A DNA stretch of 64,000 bases from Streptomyces sp. NRRL F-5126 (GTDB lineage Bacteria; Actinomycetota; Actinomycetes; Streptomycetales; Streptomycetaceae), in assembly GCF_000721265.1 (NCBI RefSeq), contig NZ_JOFZ01000002.1, positions 372,001 to 436,000 on the forward strand, in the 5' to 3' direction. The stretch's first letter is position 1, and every line of letters begins with the position of its first letter. The notes under the pieces are model-generated. The model was not told where the DNA came from. It searched no databases and worked only from the letters and a program-made list of their open reading frames with translations. The position numbers and the translations under genes were made by a program. Positions 18,779 to 30,799 of the stretch are shown piece after piece.

Positions 18779-20206
18779 TCAGGCGCTCCTGGCCGGTTCC
18801 CGGCTCGCGGCGGCGGCCGGCTCCTCGTGTGCGGTGCCGCTTCGGCGGCCGGGGCGCGTGAGAGCCAACACGAGCGCCGCACCCACCACCGCGCAGCCAC
18901 CGGCCACCGCGTAACCGGCGTCCAGCCCCGAGGCGACGGACGCCCGCGGACCCCCGATACCCTCCCCGGCCACGGACGAGAAGACGGTGCCGAGCACCGC
19001 GACCCCGATCGCCAGGCCGAGCTGCCGCGCCATGTTCAGCGCGCCACCGGCCATCCCGGCGCGCTCCGGCGGCACCGCGCCCATCACCGCCGACGACAGC
19101 GGCGGCAGCGCGAGCCCCGCGCCGAGGCCGATGCACAGCATGCCGGGTATCAGTACGCCCGCCGTGGCCGAGGCGTCGAGCCCGGTCTCGAGGAAGGAGC
19201 CCGCGGCGATGCACAGCAGACCCAGCGTCACCGAGTAGCGCGGCCGCACCCCGTGCCCCAGCCGCCCCATCACCAGCGGCACCACGAAGGACACCGCGCT
19301 CATCGGCATGATCACGAGCCCTGTGGACACCGGGCCGAGGCCGAGCTTGCCCTGCATCCACAGCGACGCGTACGGGAACATCGCCCACGCCCCGATCGAC
19401 AGCAGCGCCGCCCCGCTCACGAATCCCACGAACGCGCGGTTCCGGAACAGCGAGAGGTCGAGCATCGGCGCGGCGGTGCGGCGCTCGACGACGAGGAACG
19501 CCGCCAGCGACAGTGCGGCCAGCGCCAGGGGGCCCCAGACCTCCCAGTCGCCCCAGGGCCTCTCGGCGCTGCGGATCAGCCCGAACGTGACGGCCGCGGC
19601 CATCAGGGTGAAGGCGGCCATGCCGGGCAGGTCCAGCGGGCGGGAGCGGCCGCCGTGATCGGGGGCGACGGAGCGCCAGGTGATCGCCACGGCCACGACG
19701 GCCACGGGCACGTTGACCGCGAAGATCCACTGCCAGCCCAGGTGCTGCGTCAGCAGCCCGCCGATTATCGGACCCGCGGCGGCCGCCGCCCCGTTGACCG
19801 CACCCCACACTCCGAACGCGATACCGCGGTCCCTGCCGCGGTAGGTGGTGCTGAGCAGGGCGATGGTGGTGGCGAACATCGCCGCCGCGCCGACGCCCTG
19901 CACGGCCCTGCCCGCGATCAGGACCGCCGTCGACGGAGCGAGCGCGCAGGACAGCGAGGCCAGCGCGAAGATCGTCAGGCCCGCGACGCAGACACGGCGG
20001 TGGCCGAGACGGTCGGCAATGGTGCCGGCACCGAGCAGCAGCGCGGCCAGCGTCAGGGCATAGATGTCGACGACCCACTGCAGGCCGCTGAACGACGTCC
20101 CGAGGTCCTTCGCCATGGCAGGCAGGGCGACGTTCACGATGGTGACGTCGATCAGGAGCATGAACGCACCGAGACTCACCGCGACGAGCGGCCACCACTT
20201 ACGCAT
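18779..20206 (-). CDS. DHA2-family (14-TM) MFS exporter
   Basis: Major facilitator drug:proton antiporter of about 475 aa in the cytoplasmic membrane. The family signature in TM1 is visible as LLIDVTIVNVALPAM. Motif A is ADRLGHRRVCVAG, and motif C (antiporter) is within GVWGAVNGAAAAAGPIIGG. Hydrophobic segments fit about 14 TM helices, with a short charged C-terminal tail (HEEPAAAASREPARSA). The ATG at 20206 begins at MRKWWPLVAVSLG; upstream frame sequence is unconserved. Substrate unknown; relatives export dyes, antibiotics or endogenous products. No regulator is adjacent. Confidence 0.88.
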   Translation of the reverse strand: MRKWWPLVAVSLGAFMLLIDVTIVNVALPAMAKDLGTSFSGLQWVVDIYALTLAALLLGAGTIADRLGHRRVCVAGLTIFALASLSCALAPSTAVLIAGRAVQGVGAAAMFATTIALLSTTYRGRDRGIAFGVWGAVNGAAAAAGPIIGGLLTQHLGWQWIFAVNVPVAVVAVAITWRSVAPDHGGRSRPLDLPGMAAFTLMAAAVTFGLIRSAERPWGDWEVWGPLALAALSLAAFLVVERRTAAPMLDLSLFRNRAFVGFVSGAALLSIGAWAMFPYASLWMQGKLGLGPVSTGLVIMPMSAVSFVVPLVMGRLGHGVRPRYSVTLGLLCIAAGSFLETGLDASATAGVLIPGMLCIGLGAGLALPPLSSAVMGAVPPERAGMAGGALNMARQLGLAIGVAVLGTVFSSVAGEGIGGPRASVASGLDAGYAVAGGCAVVGAALVLALTRPGRRSGTAHEEPAAAASREPARSA

Positions 20207-20528
20207 CGCGCACCCCCGGGCGTGTGCCGCGGGACGTGCCCGCGTCGTGGGCGTGGGACCGATCGGATCCCCCGCGGACGGTTCTGCCGCGCAACGTGAT
20301 GTGCGGGCCACGGCGTATCTCCACCGTCGTTCCCCTTCGTGATACAGCGTTCTCGACGCGCACCACTGTGCCGGGGCGCCGCCGGATGCCACAGCCAGGA
20401 TGGCCCTGGCGGAGGAAGTCGACGTGCCCCGCCTTGATAGAGCGGAAATCCATCACTCGGTGCGGGATCGGGTGGCGCTTTTCGACGACACGACACGACA
20501 CGGCGGGCGCGGCCAGGTCGCCCAGGCC
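20207..20528. other. 322-bp gap upstream of the MFS gene
   Basis: No gene is supported here. The stretch must hold the MFS promoter and the end of the ABC operon. A triplicated 5-bp GACAC run occurs near 20486-20503. No clear terminator or known operator was found. Confidence 0.4.
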
Positions 20529-22415
20529 CTACGCGAGGCTGTCGCGCCAGGCGCGGTGCAGGTCCGCGAAGCGGCCCGTGCCGGCGATCAGTTCGGCGGG
20601 CGCGCCGTCCTCCACGATGCGGCCGTGCTCCATCACCAGGACACGGTCGGCGATCTCCACCGTCGACAGCCGGTGCGCGATCACCACGGCCGTCCGCCCA
20701 CGCAGCACCGTGTCCATCGCGCGCTGCACCGCCCGCTCGCCCGGCACGTCGAGCGAACTCGTCGCCTCGTCGAGGATCAGCACCGAAGGATCGGCGAGCA
20801 GGGCACGCGCGAACGCGACCAGCTGGCGCTGGCCCGCGGAGATCCGCCCGCCGCGCTTGCGGACGTCGGTGTCGTACCCGTCGGGCAGCCCCTCGATGAA
20901 GTCGTGCGCCCCGATCTCCTTGGCCGCCCGCTCGATCTGCTCGCGTGTCGCGTCAGGGCGGCCGATCGCGATGTTCTCCGCGACCGTCCCCGAGAACAGG
21001 AACGCCTCCTGTGTCACCATCACCACGCCGCGCCGCAACTCGGCCGTGTCCAGATCGCGGAGGTCGACACCGTCCAGCAGGACGCGGCCCGCCGTCGGGT
21101 CGTAGAACCGCGCGAGCAGCTTCGCCAGCGTGGACTTGCCCGCCCCCGTGGAGCCGACGACCGCGACCGTCTCGCCCGCGGGCAGGGTCAGCGTGAACCT
21201 GGGCAGCACCTCGCCGCCCGTCCGGTACCCGAAGCCGACCTCCTCGAAGGCGACCTCGCGGCCGGGCAGGCCGCCGTCGCGTACGGGCAGCGCGCGCGGC
21301 TGTGCCGCCTCGGGGACACTGGCCACCTGCGCCAGGAGCCCCGCGATCTTCTCCAGCGAGGCGGACGCCGACTGGTAGGAGTTGAGGAACATGCCGAGGC
21401 GGTCGATCGGGTCGTAAAGCCGCCGCAGGTACAGCACGGCGGCCGCCAGCACGCCCAGCTCAAGGGTGCCGTCCGCGACGCGGTACGCGCCCCACAGCAC
21501 CATGCCGGCGACCGCGGTGTTCGCGACGAGGCGCGAACCGACCACATAGCGGGCCATCTCGATCAGCGCGTCACCGTTGCTGCGCTCGTGGCGCCGGTTC
21601 AGCACGCCGAGCTCGGAGTCGTTGACGGACTCGCGGCGGAACGCCCTGACCGGCCTGATGCCGTTCAGGGTCTCCGCGAACTTCACGATGACCGCGGCGA
21701 TCGCGGTCGAGCGTCGGCCGAAAACCATTCCGGCACGGCGCTGGTAGAGCCGCACCAGCAGGTACAGCGGGACGAACGACACCACCGCGACGCCGCCGAT
21801 GGAGAAGTCCAGGTAGAGCAGCATGCAGGAGATGTAGACGAATGACACGACGACGCTGACCAGCTCCTGCAGGCCCTCGTCGAGCAGCTCGCGCAGCGAC
21901 TCCACGTCCGTGGTGGACCGGGAGATCAGCCGGCCCGACGTGTACCGCTCGTGGAAGTCGACGCTCAGGGCCTGCGCGTGGCGGAAGATCCTGCTCCGCA
22001 GGTCGAACAGGACGGCCTGGCTCACGCGCGTCGACGACTTGATGAAGGACTGCTGGAACCAGCCGGACAGCAGCGCGCACAGTCCGTACCCGGCACCGAC
22101 CGCGATGAGCGCGCCGTGCTCGCCGTGGCGGAGGGCGGGCACCGCGTGGTCGATGGCGTACGCGACGAGCAGCGGACCGGTCTGCGCCGCTGCCTGCTGA
22201 AGCAGCAGCATGACGACCGTCAGCGCGACGCCCCGGCGCTCGGGGCCGAGGAGGGAGCGCAGCAGCGTGCGCGTCGCCCGGGGCGGAGCGGGCAGCGCGT
22301 CCCGGTCGAACGGGTCATCGGCGGGGGCTGCCGCGGCGGCCAGGACCGCCGCGTCCTCGGCCGCCGCCTCTGACCCGCCGCCTGCGGTGGGCCCCGTGGT
22401 CGTCGGCGTGCTCAT
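20529..22415 (-). CDS. ABC exporter half-transporter, catalytically canonical Walker B subunit
   Basis: Type IV ABC exporter, 628 aa. A disordered N-terminus (residues 1-45) precedes six TM helices (to about 340) and a nucleotide-binding domain. Walker A is VVGSTGAGKST, Walker B is LILDEATSSLD with the catalytic Glu, and the H-loop is VIAHRLSTV. The signature motif is degenerate (ISAGQRQ instead of LSGGQ). The start ATG 22415 overlaps the stop of the upstream partner as ATGA. Together they form a heterodimer in which this subunit pairs its degenerate signature with the partner's degenerate Walker B. Substrate unknown; lipids or drugs are usual. Confidence 0.9.
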   Translation of the reverse strand: MSTPTTTGPTAGGGSEAAAEDAAVLAAAAAPADDPFDRDALPAPPRATRTLLRSLLGPERRGVALTVVMLLLQQAAAQTGPLLVAYAIDHAVPALRHGEHGALIAVGAGYGLCALLSGWFQQSFIKSSTRVSQAVLFDLRSRIFRHAQALSVDFHERYTSGRLISRSTTDVESLRELLDEGLQELVSVVVSFVYISCMLLYLDFSIGGVAVVSFVPLYLLVRLYQRRAGMVFGRRSTAIAAVIVKFAETLNGIRPVRAFRRESVNDSELGVLNRRHERSNGDALIEMARYVVGSRLVANTAVAGMVLWGAYRVADGTLELGVLAAAVLYLRRLYDPIDRLGMFLNSYQSASASLEKIAGLLAQVASVPEAAQPRALPVRDGGLPGREVAFEEVGFGYRTGGEVLPRFTLTLPAGETVAVVGSTGAGKSTLAKLLARFYDPTAGRVLLDGVDLRDLDTAELRRGVVMVTQEAFLFSGTVAENIAIGRPDATREQIERAAKEIGAHDFIEGLPDGYDTDVRKRGGRISAGQRQLVAFARALLADPSVLILDEATSSLDVPGERAVQRAMDTVLRGRTAVVIAHRLSTVEIADRVLVMEHGRIVEDGAPAELIAGTGRFADLHRAWRDSLA

Positions 22416-24364
22416 CGGGCGTCCTCCTCTTCGCCGTCCGGCCGGCCGCCGCCCACTCCGGCGCGGGCCGGCTCCGCGGTGGCCCCCGGCTGAGCGGCGG
22501 CAAGCGGCTCAACGGTGGCGGCTTGCCCGCCGCGTTCCTCGCCCGACATCAGCCAGGCGTACTCCGCGCTCTCACGCAGCAATTGCTGGTGCGTGCCGAC
22601 CGCGGCCACCCGGCCGTGCGAGATCAGCGCGACCCGGTCGGCCAGCAGGACGGTCGACGGCCGGTGGGCCACCACCAGCGCCGTCGTCTCCCGCAGGACG
22701 CGGCGCAAAGCCGCCTCCACCAGCGCCTCGGTATGCACGTCGAGCGCGGAGAGCGGATCGTCGAGCACCAGGAAGCGCGGCCTGCCCACCACCGCCCTTG
22801 CCAGCGCGAGCCGCTGGCGCTGTCCGCCCGACAGGCTCAGCCCCTGCTCGCCGACCTGGGTGTCCGTGGAACGGGGAAGCTCCCGTACGAATCCCGCCTG
22901 CGCGATGTCGAGCGCGCGGTCCAGATCGCCGCCGTCGGCCCCGTCGGCCCCGTCGGCTCCGCCTGCCTCGCCGCCGGCGCCCATCAGCACGTTCTCCCCG
23001 GCGCTCGCCGAGAACAGCGTCGGTTCCTCGAAGGCGACCGAGACCAGTTCACGCAGGCGTGCGCGCGGCATCCGCGTGATGTCCTCGCCGTCCAGCGTGA
23101 TGCGGCCCGACGTCGCCTCGTGCAGGCGCGGCACCAGTGCCGTCAGCGTGGTCTTGCCCGAACCCGTCGCGCCGACCAGCGCCATCGTCTCGCCCGGGGC
23201 CACATGCAGGTCGATCCGCGACAGCACGGCGGGCGCGTCGGGCCCCGCGTCCGGGTAGCGGAAGGACACGCCCTCGAAGCGCAGGCCGGCCTCGGCCGGA
23301 GAGTCGGCGGGCAGCGCCGCTTCGGGCAGCGCCCCGGCCGGCTCCGTGCCCGTCTCCCGCGGGAGGTCCGTCTCCTCCCGCGCGTCCATCGGCTCGAAGA
23401 ACCGCTCGGCCGCGGTCGCCGCCTCCTGGCTCATGGCGAGCATGAAGCCGATCGACTCGACCGGCCAGCGCAGCGCCAGCGCCGTGGAAAGGAACGCGAC
23501 GAGCGTGCCCGCCGACAGGCCGCCGTCCGCGACCCGCAACGTGCCGAACACGAGCGCCGCGCCGATCGCCAGCTCGGGGATGGTCGTGATGAGAGACCAG
23601 ATGCCCGCCAGCAGGCGGCCCTTCTCCAACTCGGTGCCCCGCAGCTTCGCCGCGAGTGCGCGGAAGGCCTGCGTCTGGCTGCGGTGGCGCCCGAAGCCCT
23701 TGACGATGCGGATGCCGAGCACACCCTCCTCGACCACCGTCGTCAGATCGCCGACCTGGTCCTGCGCGCGCCGCGCCACCAGCGCGTACCGCGACTCGAA
23801 GATCGAGCAGAGGATCACAAGCGGCACCGCCGGCGCGAGCAGCAGGAGCCCGAGCGCCCAGTCCTGCAGCAGCAGGATCACGCAACCGGTCACGATCGTC
23901 ACGCCGTTGACCAGCAGGAACATCAGCGGGAAGGAGAGGAACTGGCGCAGCAGCATCAGGTCCGTCGTGCCGCGCGAGAGCAACTGGCCCGACGGCCAAC
24001 GGTCGTGGAAGGCGACCGGCAGGCGCTGCAGGTGGCGGTAGAGGTCCGCGCGCATCGCCGCCTCGATCCCGGCGAGCGGACGGGCCACCAGCCACCTGCG
24101 CAGGCCGAACAGGCCGGCCTCGGCGGCACCGAGGAGCAGCAGGATGAGCGCGCCACGCCAGACGCCGCCGGTGTCGCGGTGCGCGATCGGCCCGTCCACC
24201 ATCCACTTCAGCACCAGCGGGAAGACCAGTCCGAGGCAGGACGCCACGATGGCGATCACGGCGGCGACGGACATGCGCAGCCGCACGGGCCGCACGTACG
24301 GCCACAGCCGCAGCAGTGTCCGCACGGCCGGCGGTCTTCCCGTTGCTTCTCGGTTCTCGGACAT
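22412..24364 (-). CDS. ABC exporter half-transporter, degenerate Walker B subunit
   Basis: Type IV ABC exporter, about 650 aa: six TM helices, a linker rich in Pro/Glu/Ala (around 330-360), then the nucleotide-binding domain. Walker A LVGATGSGKTT and signature LSGGQRQRLALARAV are canonical. Walker B reads LVLDDPLSALD, with Asp where the catalytic Glu should be, which marks the non-hydrolysing site of heterodimeric exporters such as TM287/288 and BmrCD. A Gly/Ala/Asp insert lies in the NBD before the signature. The start is set at ATG 24364; a second ATG at 24394 is in frame, and neither has a strong ribosome site. First gene of a two-gene operon, divergent from the next exporter. Confidence 0.88.
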   Translation of the reverse strand: MSENREATGRPPAVRTLLRLWPYVRPVRLRMSVAAVIAIVASCLGLVFPLVLKWMVDGPIAHRDTGGVWRGALILLLLGAAEAGLFGLRRWLVARPLAGIEAAMRADLYRHLQRLPVAFHDRWPSGQLLSRGTTDLMLLRQFLSFPLMFLLVNGVTIVTGCVILLLQDWALGLLLLAPAVPLVILCSIFESRYALVARRAQDQVGDLTTVVEEGVLGIRIVKGFGRHRSQTQAFRALAAKLRGTELEKGRLLAGIWSLITTIPELAIGAALVFGTLRVADGGLSAGTLVAFLSTALALRWPVESIGFMLAMSQEAATAAERFFEPMDAREETDLPRETGTEPAGALPEAALPADSPAEAGLRFEGVSFRYPDAGPDAPAVLSRIDLHVAPGETMALVGATGSGKTTLTALVPRLHEATSGRITLDGEDITRMPRARLRELVSVAFEEPTLFSASAGENVLMGAGGEAGGADGADGADGGDLDRALDIAQAGFVRELPRSTDTQVGEQGLSLSGGQRQRLALARAVVGRPRFLVLDDPLSALDVHTEALVEAALRRVLRETTALVVAHRPSTVLLADRVALISHGRVAAVGTHQQLLRESAEYAWLMSGEERGGQAATVEPLAAAQPGATAEPARAGVGGGRPDGEEEDAR

Positions 24365-24528
24365 CCACGTGAGCCTACGGGGAGCCACTGACATCGTTCA
24401 CCGGCTTTCCGGCCGCTGCCCGGGTGCCCGGAGCGGACCGGTGGATACGGCATCAACCGATCGGATGATGGCGGTTCGAGCGCGTTGGCGGATACCCGGC
24501 GCGGGCCGCGGGCGGCATGGTTTCAGGT

Positions 24529-25476
24529 ATGGCGATCATCGAAGTGCGAGACCTGCGCAAGGCGTACGGGGGCAGGCCCGTGGTGGACGGGGTGTCCTTC
24601 ACCGTGGAGGAGGGGGAGGTCTTCGGCATCCTCGGCCCGAACGGCGCGGGAAAGACGACCACCGTCGAATGCGTGGAGGGGCTGCGCGTACCGGACAGCG
24701 GTGCGATAAGGGTCGCGGGCCTGGACCCGGTCACCGACCACGAGCGGGTGACCCACCTGCTGGGCGCGCAGCTCCAGGAGAGCGAGCTGCAGCCCAAGCT
24801 CACCGTGCGGGAGGCTCTCGAGCTGTACGCCGCGCTGTACCCGCACCCCGTCGACTGGCGGCCGCTCGCGTCCCGCCTCGGCCTCGACGCCAAGCTGACC
24901 ACACGTTTCGCGAAGCTGTCCGGCGGCCAGAAACAGCGCCTGTTCATCGCGCTCGCCCTGATAGGCGGCCCGCGCGTGGTCGTCCTCGACGAACTGACCA
25001 CCGGCCTCGACCCGAGGGCCCGCCGCGACACCTGGCAGCTGATGGAGGAGATACGGGACTCCGGTGTCACGGTGCTGCTGGTCACGCACTTCATGGAGGA
25101 GGCCCAGCGGCTGTGCGACCGCGTCGCCGTCATCGACGAGGGCCGCCTCGCCGCGCTCGACACGCCATCGGGCCTGATCGCCAGGTCCAGCGCGTCCACC
25201 GTCATCTCCTTCACCCCGTCGCGGCCGCTGGCGGAGCCTGAGCTGTACGCGCTGCCCGACGTCATGTCCGTCAACGCGCCGGGCGGCCGGGTCGTGATCC
25301 ACGGCAGCGACGAGACGGTCAACGCCGTCATCACGCTGCTCGCCCGCCACCGCATAACGGCCCGTCAGCTGCGGGTCACCGAGGCGTCCCTCGACGACGC
25401 GTTCCTCGACATCACGGCCGGCCAGGGCGCGGCCCGGCAGCCGAATGCCCTGCACACACCGGAAGAGAGAGTGTGA
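24529..25476 (+). CDS. ABC-2 transporter ATP-binding protein (DrrA/CcmA type)
   Basis: Cytosolic ATPase of an ABC-2 exporter, 315 aa. Walker A is GPNGAGKTTT, the signature is LSGGQKQRL, Walker B is VVVLDELTTGLDP and the H-loop is LLVTHFMEEA. The C-terminal ~80 residues are the accessory domain of DrrA-like ATPases. The start is ATG 24529; ATG 24517 is also possible. The stop lies 2 nt before the permease ATG. The order ATPase, permease, histidine kinase, response regulator suggests the exporter is controlled by its own two-component system, as in many streptomycete antibiotic-stress modules. Confidence 0.9.
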   Translation: MAIIEVRDLRKAYGGRPVVDGVSFTVEEGEVFGILGPNGAGKTTTVECVEGLRVPDSGAIRVAGLDPVTDHERVTHLLGAQLQESELQPKLTVREALELYAALYPHPVDWRPLASRLGLDAKLTTRFAKLSGGQKQRLFIALALIGGPRVVVLDELTTGLDPRARRDTWQLMEEIRDSGVTVLLVTHFMEEAQRLCDRVAVIDEGRLAALDTPSGLIARSSASTVISFTPSRPLAEPELYALPDVMSVNAPGGRVVIHGSDETVNAVITLLARHRITARQLRVTEASLDDAFLDITAGQGAARQPNALHTPEERV

Positions 25477-25478
25477 CC

Positions 25479-26261
25479 ATGTCCGCCACCGCCACTCCCG
25501 CGCCCGCCGGGCGCAGGCCGTCCCCGGCTGCCGCCGTCCTGCGGACCGAGGCCCGCCTCCTCTACCTTCGAGAGCCGTCCGTCGCCCTGTCGGTCCTGCT
25601 GCTGCCCACCGTCCTCCTGGTGATCCTCGGCCTCATCCCCGGCTTCCGGGAGGCGGACGCCGGCCTCGGCGGGCGCCGCGTCATCGACCTGTACGTGCCG
25701 GTCGCCGTGCTGCTCGCGCTGACCATGGCGGGGATGCAGGCCATGCCGCCGATCCTCACCGGCTACCGGGAGCGCGGGATCCTGCGCCGCATGTCGACCA
25801 CGCCGGTCCGGCCGTCCGCGATGCTCGTCTCGCAGCTGGTGCTGCTGGGCGGTGGCGCCCTGTTCTCGGCCCTGCTGGCGGTCGCGGTCGGCCGCATCGC
25901 GTTCGGCGTGGCCCTGCCCGGCCGGCCCGGCGGGTACCTCCTCGCGCTCGTCCTCGCCGCCGCGAGCGCCATATCGCTCGGCCTGCTGATCTCTGCGGTC
26001 GCCCGCCACGAGAAGGCCGCCCAGGCGCTGGGGGCCGTCACCCTGTTCCCCTCGATGTTCACCGCGGGCGTCTGGCTGCCCGTCCAGACCATGCCGCACC
26101 TGCTGCGCACGATCGTCGAGTACACGCCGCTCGGCGCCGCGTCACAGGCACTCGACCAGGCCGCGCGCGGCGCGTTCCCGGGCCTCGCCCACTTGGGGGT
26201 GACCGCGCTGTGGACGGTTCTGCTGACGGCGGGCGCGGCCCGCTGGTTCCGATGGCAGTGA
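25479..26261 (+). CDS. ABC-2 type permease
   Basis: Membrane subunit of the exporter, 260 aa with six hydrophobic segments typical of ABC-2 permeases. The conserved cytoplasmic loop reads LTGYRERGILRRMSTTPVR, and the late segment MFTAGVWLPVQTMP precedes YTPLGAASQALD. Start ATG 25479 behind GGAAGAGAGAG; GTG 25473, overlapping the ATPase stop, is an alternative. Works with the preceding ATPase; substrate unknown. Confidence 0.88.
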   Translation: MSATATPAPAGRRPSPAAAVLRTEARLLYLREPSVALSVLLLPTVLLVILGLIPGFREADAGLGGRRVIDLYVPVAVLLALTMAGMQAMPPILTGYRERGILRRMSTTPVRPSAMLVSQLVLLGGGALFSALLAVAVGRIAFGVALPGRPGGYLLALVLAAASAISLGLLISAVARHEKAAQALGAVTLFPSMFTAGVWLPVQTMPHLLRTIVEYTPLGAASQALDQAARGAFPGLAHLGVTALWTVLLTAGAARWFRWQ

Positions 26262-26362
26262 CCCGCCAGGACCGAAGGGAGCGCGCCCGGCCCGCCGCGG
26301 CGGTGCTCCTGGCCCGGGGCGCGTCCTGGTCAGCCCTCCCCTGTCTGGGGGAGACTGGCCGG

Positions 26363-27613
26363 ATGAGAGGCCACGCCGCTCTCCACGAGGAGCGCTGGGA
26401 GCAGGTCTTCCGCTGGGGTCCGCTCACCCTCTTCGGGGTCGGCACGGCCGTCTCCGCGGCGGTGGCGACCGCGCTCATGAGCCGTACGGATCTGTACGGT
26501 GCGGCCTGCGCGGCGCCGGTGGCGCTCGCCTTCGAGCTGTGGTGGGCGCGGCCCGGGCGGGTGGCCGTGCCCGAGTCGGCCGCCGAGCAGGCCCACTACT
26601 GGATCCGTACGACCCTCGCGTTCGCCCTGACCTGGTTCAACCCGCTGTACGCGATCTACGCGTACAGCGGCTACCTCGCCGTCAGCCGCATGCTGCCCCG
26701 CCGGATCACCAGGGTGGGCCTCTTCGTCAACGCGGTCACGATCGCCGGGTCGCAGTCGTCCGGGCTGCCGCCACGGACCACCACCGTGTGGATCCTGTTC
26801 GGTGCGCTGATCGTGCTGAACAGCGGCATGGCGGCGATCTTCTCCGCCCTCGGGGAACGCGAGGTGGCGAAGGCCAAGCAGCGGACGGACACGATCCGCC
26901 AGCTGGAGACCGCCAACAGGCGCCTCGAACTGGCCATGCAGGAGAACGCGCAACTGCATGCGCAACTGCTCGTCCAGGCGCGCGAGGCGGGGGTCGCGGA
27001 CGAACGCCGCAGGCTGGCCGCGGAGATCCACGACACGATCGCCCAGGGGCTCACCGGGATCATCGCGCAGCTCCAGGCCGTCAGCGCCGCGAACGACGGG
27101 GACCTCGCACGCGCGCACCTGTCGCGGGCGGCCACGCTCGCCCGGCACAGCCTGGGGGAGGCACGCCGCTCCGTGCAGAACCTCAGCCCGCTCGACCTGG
27201 AGGACGGCGCGCTGCCCGAGGCGCTGAAGAAGACCGTGGACGCCTGGTCGGACCGTACGGGGGTCACCGCGCGGTTCACCGTCACCGGCACCGAGGAGCA
27301 GCTGCACGACGAGGTCGCGGCGACGCTGCTGCGGGTCGCGCAGGAGGCGCTCGCCAACGCGGACCGGCACGCGGCCGCCGGCCGTGTCGGGGTCACGCTC
27401 TCCTACATGGGCGACGAGGTGACGCTCGACGTGCGCGACGACGGCGCCGGCTTCGACGTCCTCCACGTGCCGGAGCGTACCGGGACGGGAGGGTTCGGCC
27501 TCGCGGGCATGCGCGCCCGGGTCGAGCGGATCGCGGGCTCCCTCACGGTCGAGTCGGAGAAGGGAGGGGGTACGGCGGTCTCCGCTCGCGTACCGTTGGT
27601 CCACCATGGGTGA
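26363..27613 (+). CDS. Sensor histidine kinase, NarX/DesK-like (HisKA_3)
   Basis: Two-component sensor, about 416 aa. Hydrophobic segments fill residues 15-150 with no sizable extracellular domain, so the signal is probably sensed in or at the membrane. A coiled coil follows (residues 165-215). The phospho-acceptor is His223 in AAEIHDTIAQGL, and the ATP-binding HATPase_c domain has LANADRHA, DVRDDGAGFD and GGFGLAGMRAR. ATG 26363 follows GGGGGAGA. It overlaps the response-regulator gene by 8 nt and lies 101 bp after the permease, so it probably belongs to the exporter operon. Confidence 0.9.
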   Translation: MRGHAALHEERWEQVFRWGPLTLFGVGTAVSAAVATALMSRTDLYGAACAAPVALAFELWWARPGRVAVPESAAEQAHYWIRTTLAFALTWFNPLYAIYAYSGYLAVSRMLPRRITRVGLFVNAVTIAGSQSSGLPPRTTTVWILFGALIVLNSGMAAIFSALGEREVAKAKQRTDTIRQLETANRRLELAMQENAQLHAQLLVQAREAGVADERRRLAAEIHDTIAQGLTGIIAQLQAVSAANDGDLARAHLSRAATLARHSLGEARRSVQNLSPLDLEDGALPEALKKTVDAWSDRTGVTARFTVTGTEEQLHDEVAATLLRVAQEALANADRHAAAGRVGVTLSYMGDEVTLDVRDDGAGFDVLHVPERTGTGGFGLAGMRARVERIAGSLTVESEKGGGTAVSARVPLVHHG

Positions 27614-28262
27614 ACAGGCCGGCAGGACCGTGACGCTGCTGCTCGTCGACGACCATCCCGTCGTGCGCGACGGGTTGCGCGGGATGTTCGAGTCGTCGCC
27701 GGGTTTCCGGGTGCTCGGCGAGGCGCCGAACGGCGTCGACGGCGTCGAGCTCGCGCTGCGGCTCGACCCGGACGTGGTCCTGATGGATCTGCGGATGCCG
27801 GGCGGCGACGGGGTCGCCGCGATCGCCGAGCTCGTCCGCAGGGGCGCCCGCGCCAAGGTCCTCGTGCTCACCACGTACGACACCGACTCCGACACGCTGC
27901 CCGCGATCGAGGCGGGCGCGACCGGCTACCTGCTCAAGGACGCCCCGCGCGAGGAGCTGTTCACGGCGGTGCGGGCAGCGGCCCAGGGCCGTGCGGTCCT
28001 GTCGCCCGCCGTCGCATCCCGCCTGGTCTCCCGCGTGCGCGCGCCGCTGAGCGCGCCCGGGGTCGAGCCGCTCTCGGCGCGCGAGCGCGAGGTGCTCGAA
28101 CTCGTCGCGAAGGGCACCTCGAACCGCGAGATCGCGAAGGACCTCTTCATCAGCGAGGCCACGGTCAAGACCCACCTGACCCACCTCTACGCCAAGCTCG
28201 GCGTGAAGGACCGCGCGGCGGCGGTGGCCGTCGGCTACGACCGGCACATCCTCGGCGCCTGA
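27606..28262 (+). CDS. NarL/LuxR-family response regulator
   Basis: DNA-binding regulator of 218 aa. The receiver domain (residues 10-125) has the acidic pair DD15-16, phospho-acceptor Asp61 in VVLMDLRMPGG, conserved Thr in VLTTYDTDS and Lys in YLLKDAP. The LuxR-type HTH (155-215) reads LSAREREVLELVAKG then NREIAKDLFISEATVKTHL. Overlaps the kinase gene by 8 nt. Probable target: the ABC exporter upstream; inferred from order. Confidence 0.92.
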   Translation: MGEQAGRTVTLLLVDDHPVVRDGLRGMFESSPGFRVLGEAPNGVDGVELALRLDPDVVLMDLRMPGGDGVAAIAELVRRGARAKVLVLTTYDTDSDTLPAIEAGATGYLLKDAPREELFTAVRAAAQGRAVLSPAVASRLVSRVRAPLSAPGVEPLSAREREVLELVAKGTSNREIAKDLFISEATVKTHLTHLYAKLGVKDRAAAVAVGYDRHILGA

Positions 28263-28290
28263 CGGGCGGAGCCCGGACGGGGTGCCCGGC

Positions 28291-30627
<2,337 letters not shown>

Positions 30628-30799
30628 CTGTCGGCCTCCCGCGGCTCGTCGGCCCCCGCGGGCGGCGGCGCGCGGCGTCCCCGCGCCGCACCCCTGCCCG
30701 CGTGGTCTTCCCCCTGTTCCTTCCCTCTACGGGACCCACCCTCACGCCCCTCCGGGTCACGGTACGTTTCCCCGGGCCCCCGGCGTCGTTGGGCGGGGC

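Noticed and set aside
16394-20299. 1301-codon plus-strand frame
   Set aside because: Spans several well-supported genes on both strands, with unconserved Arg/Gln/His-rich sequence; not a gene.
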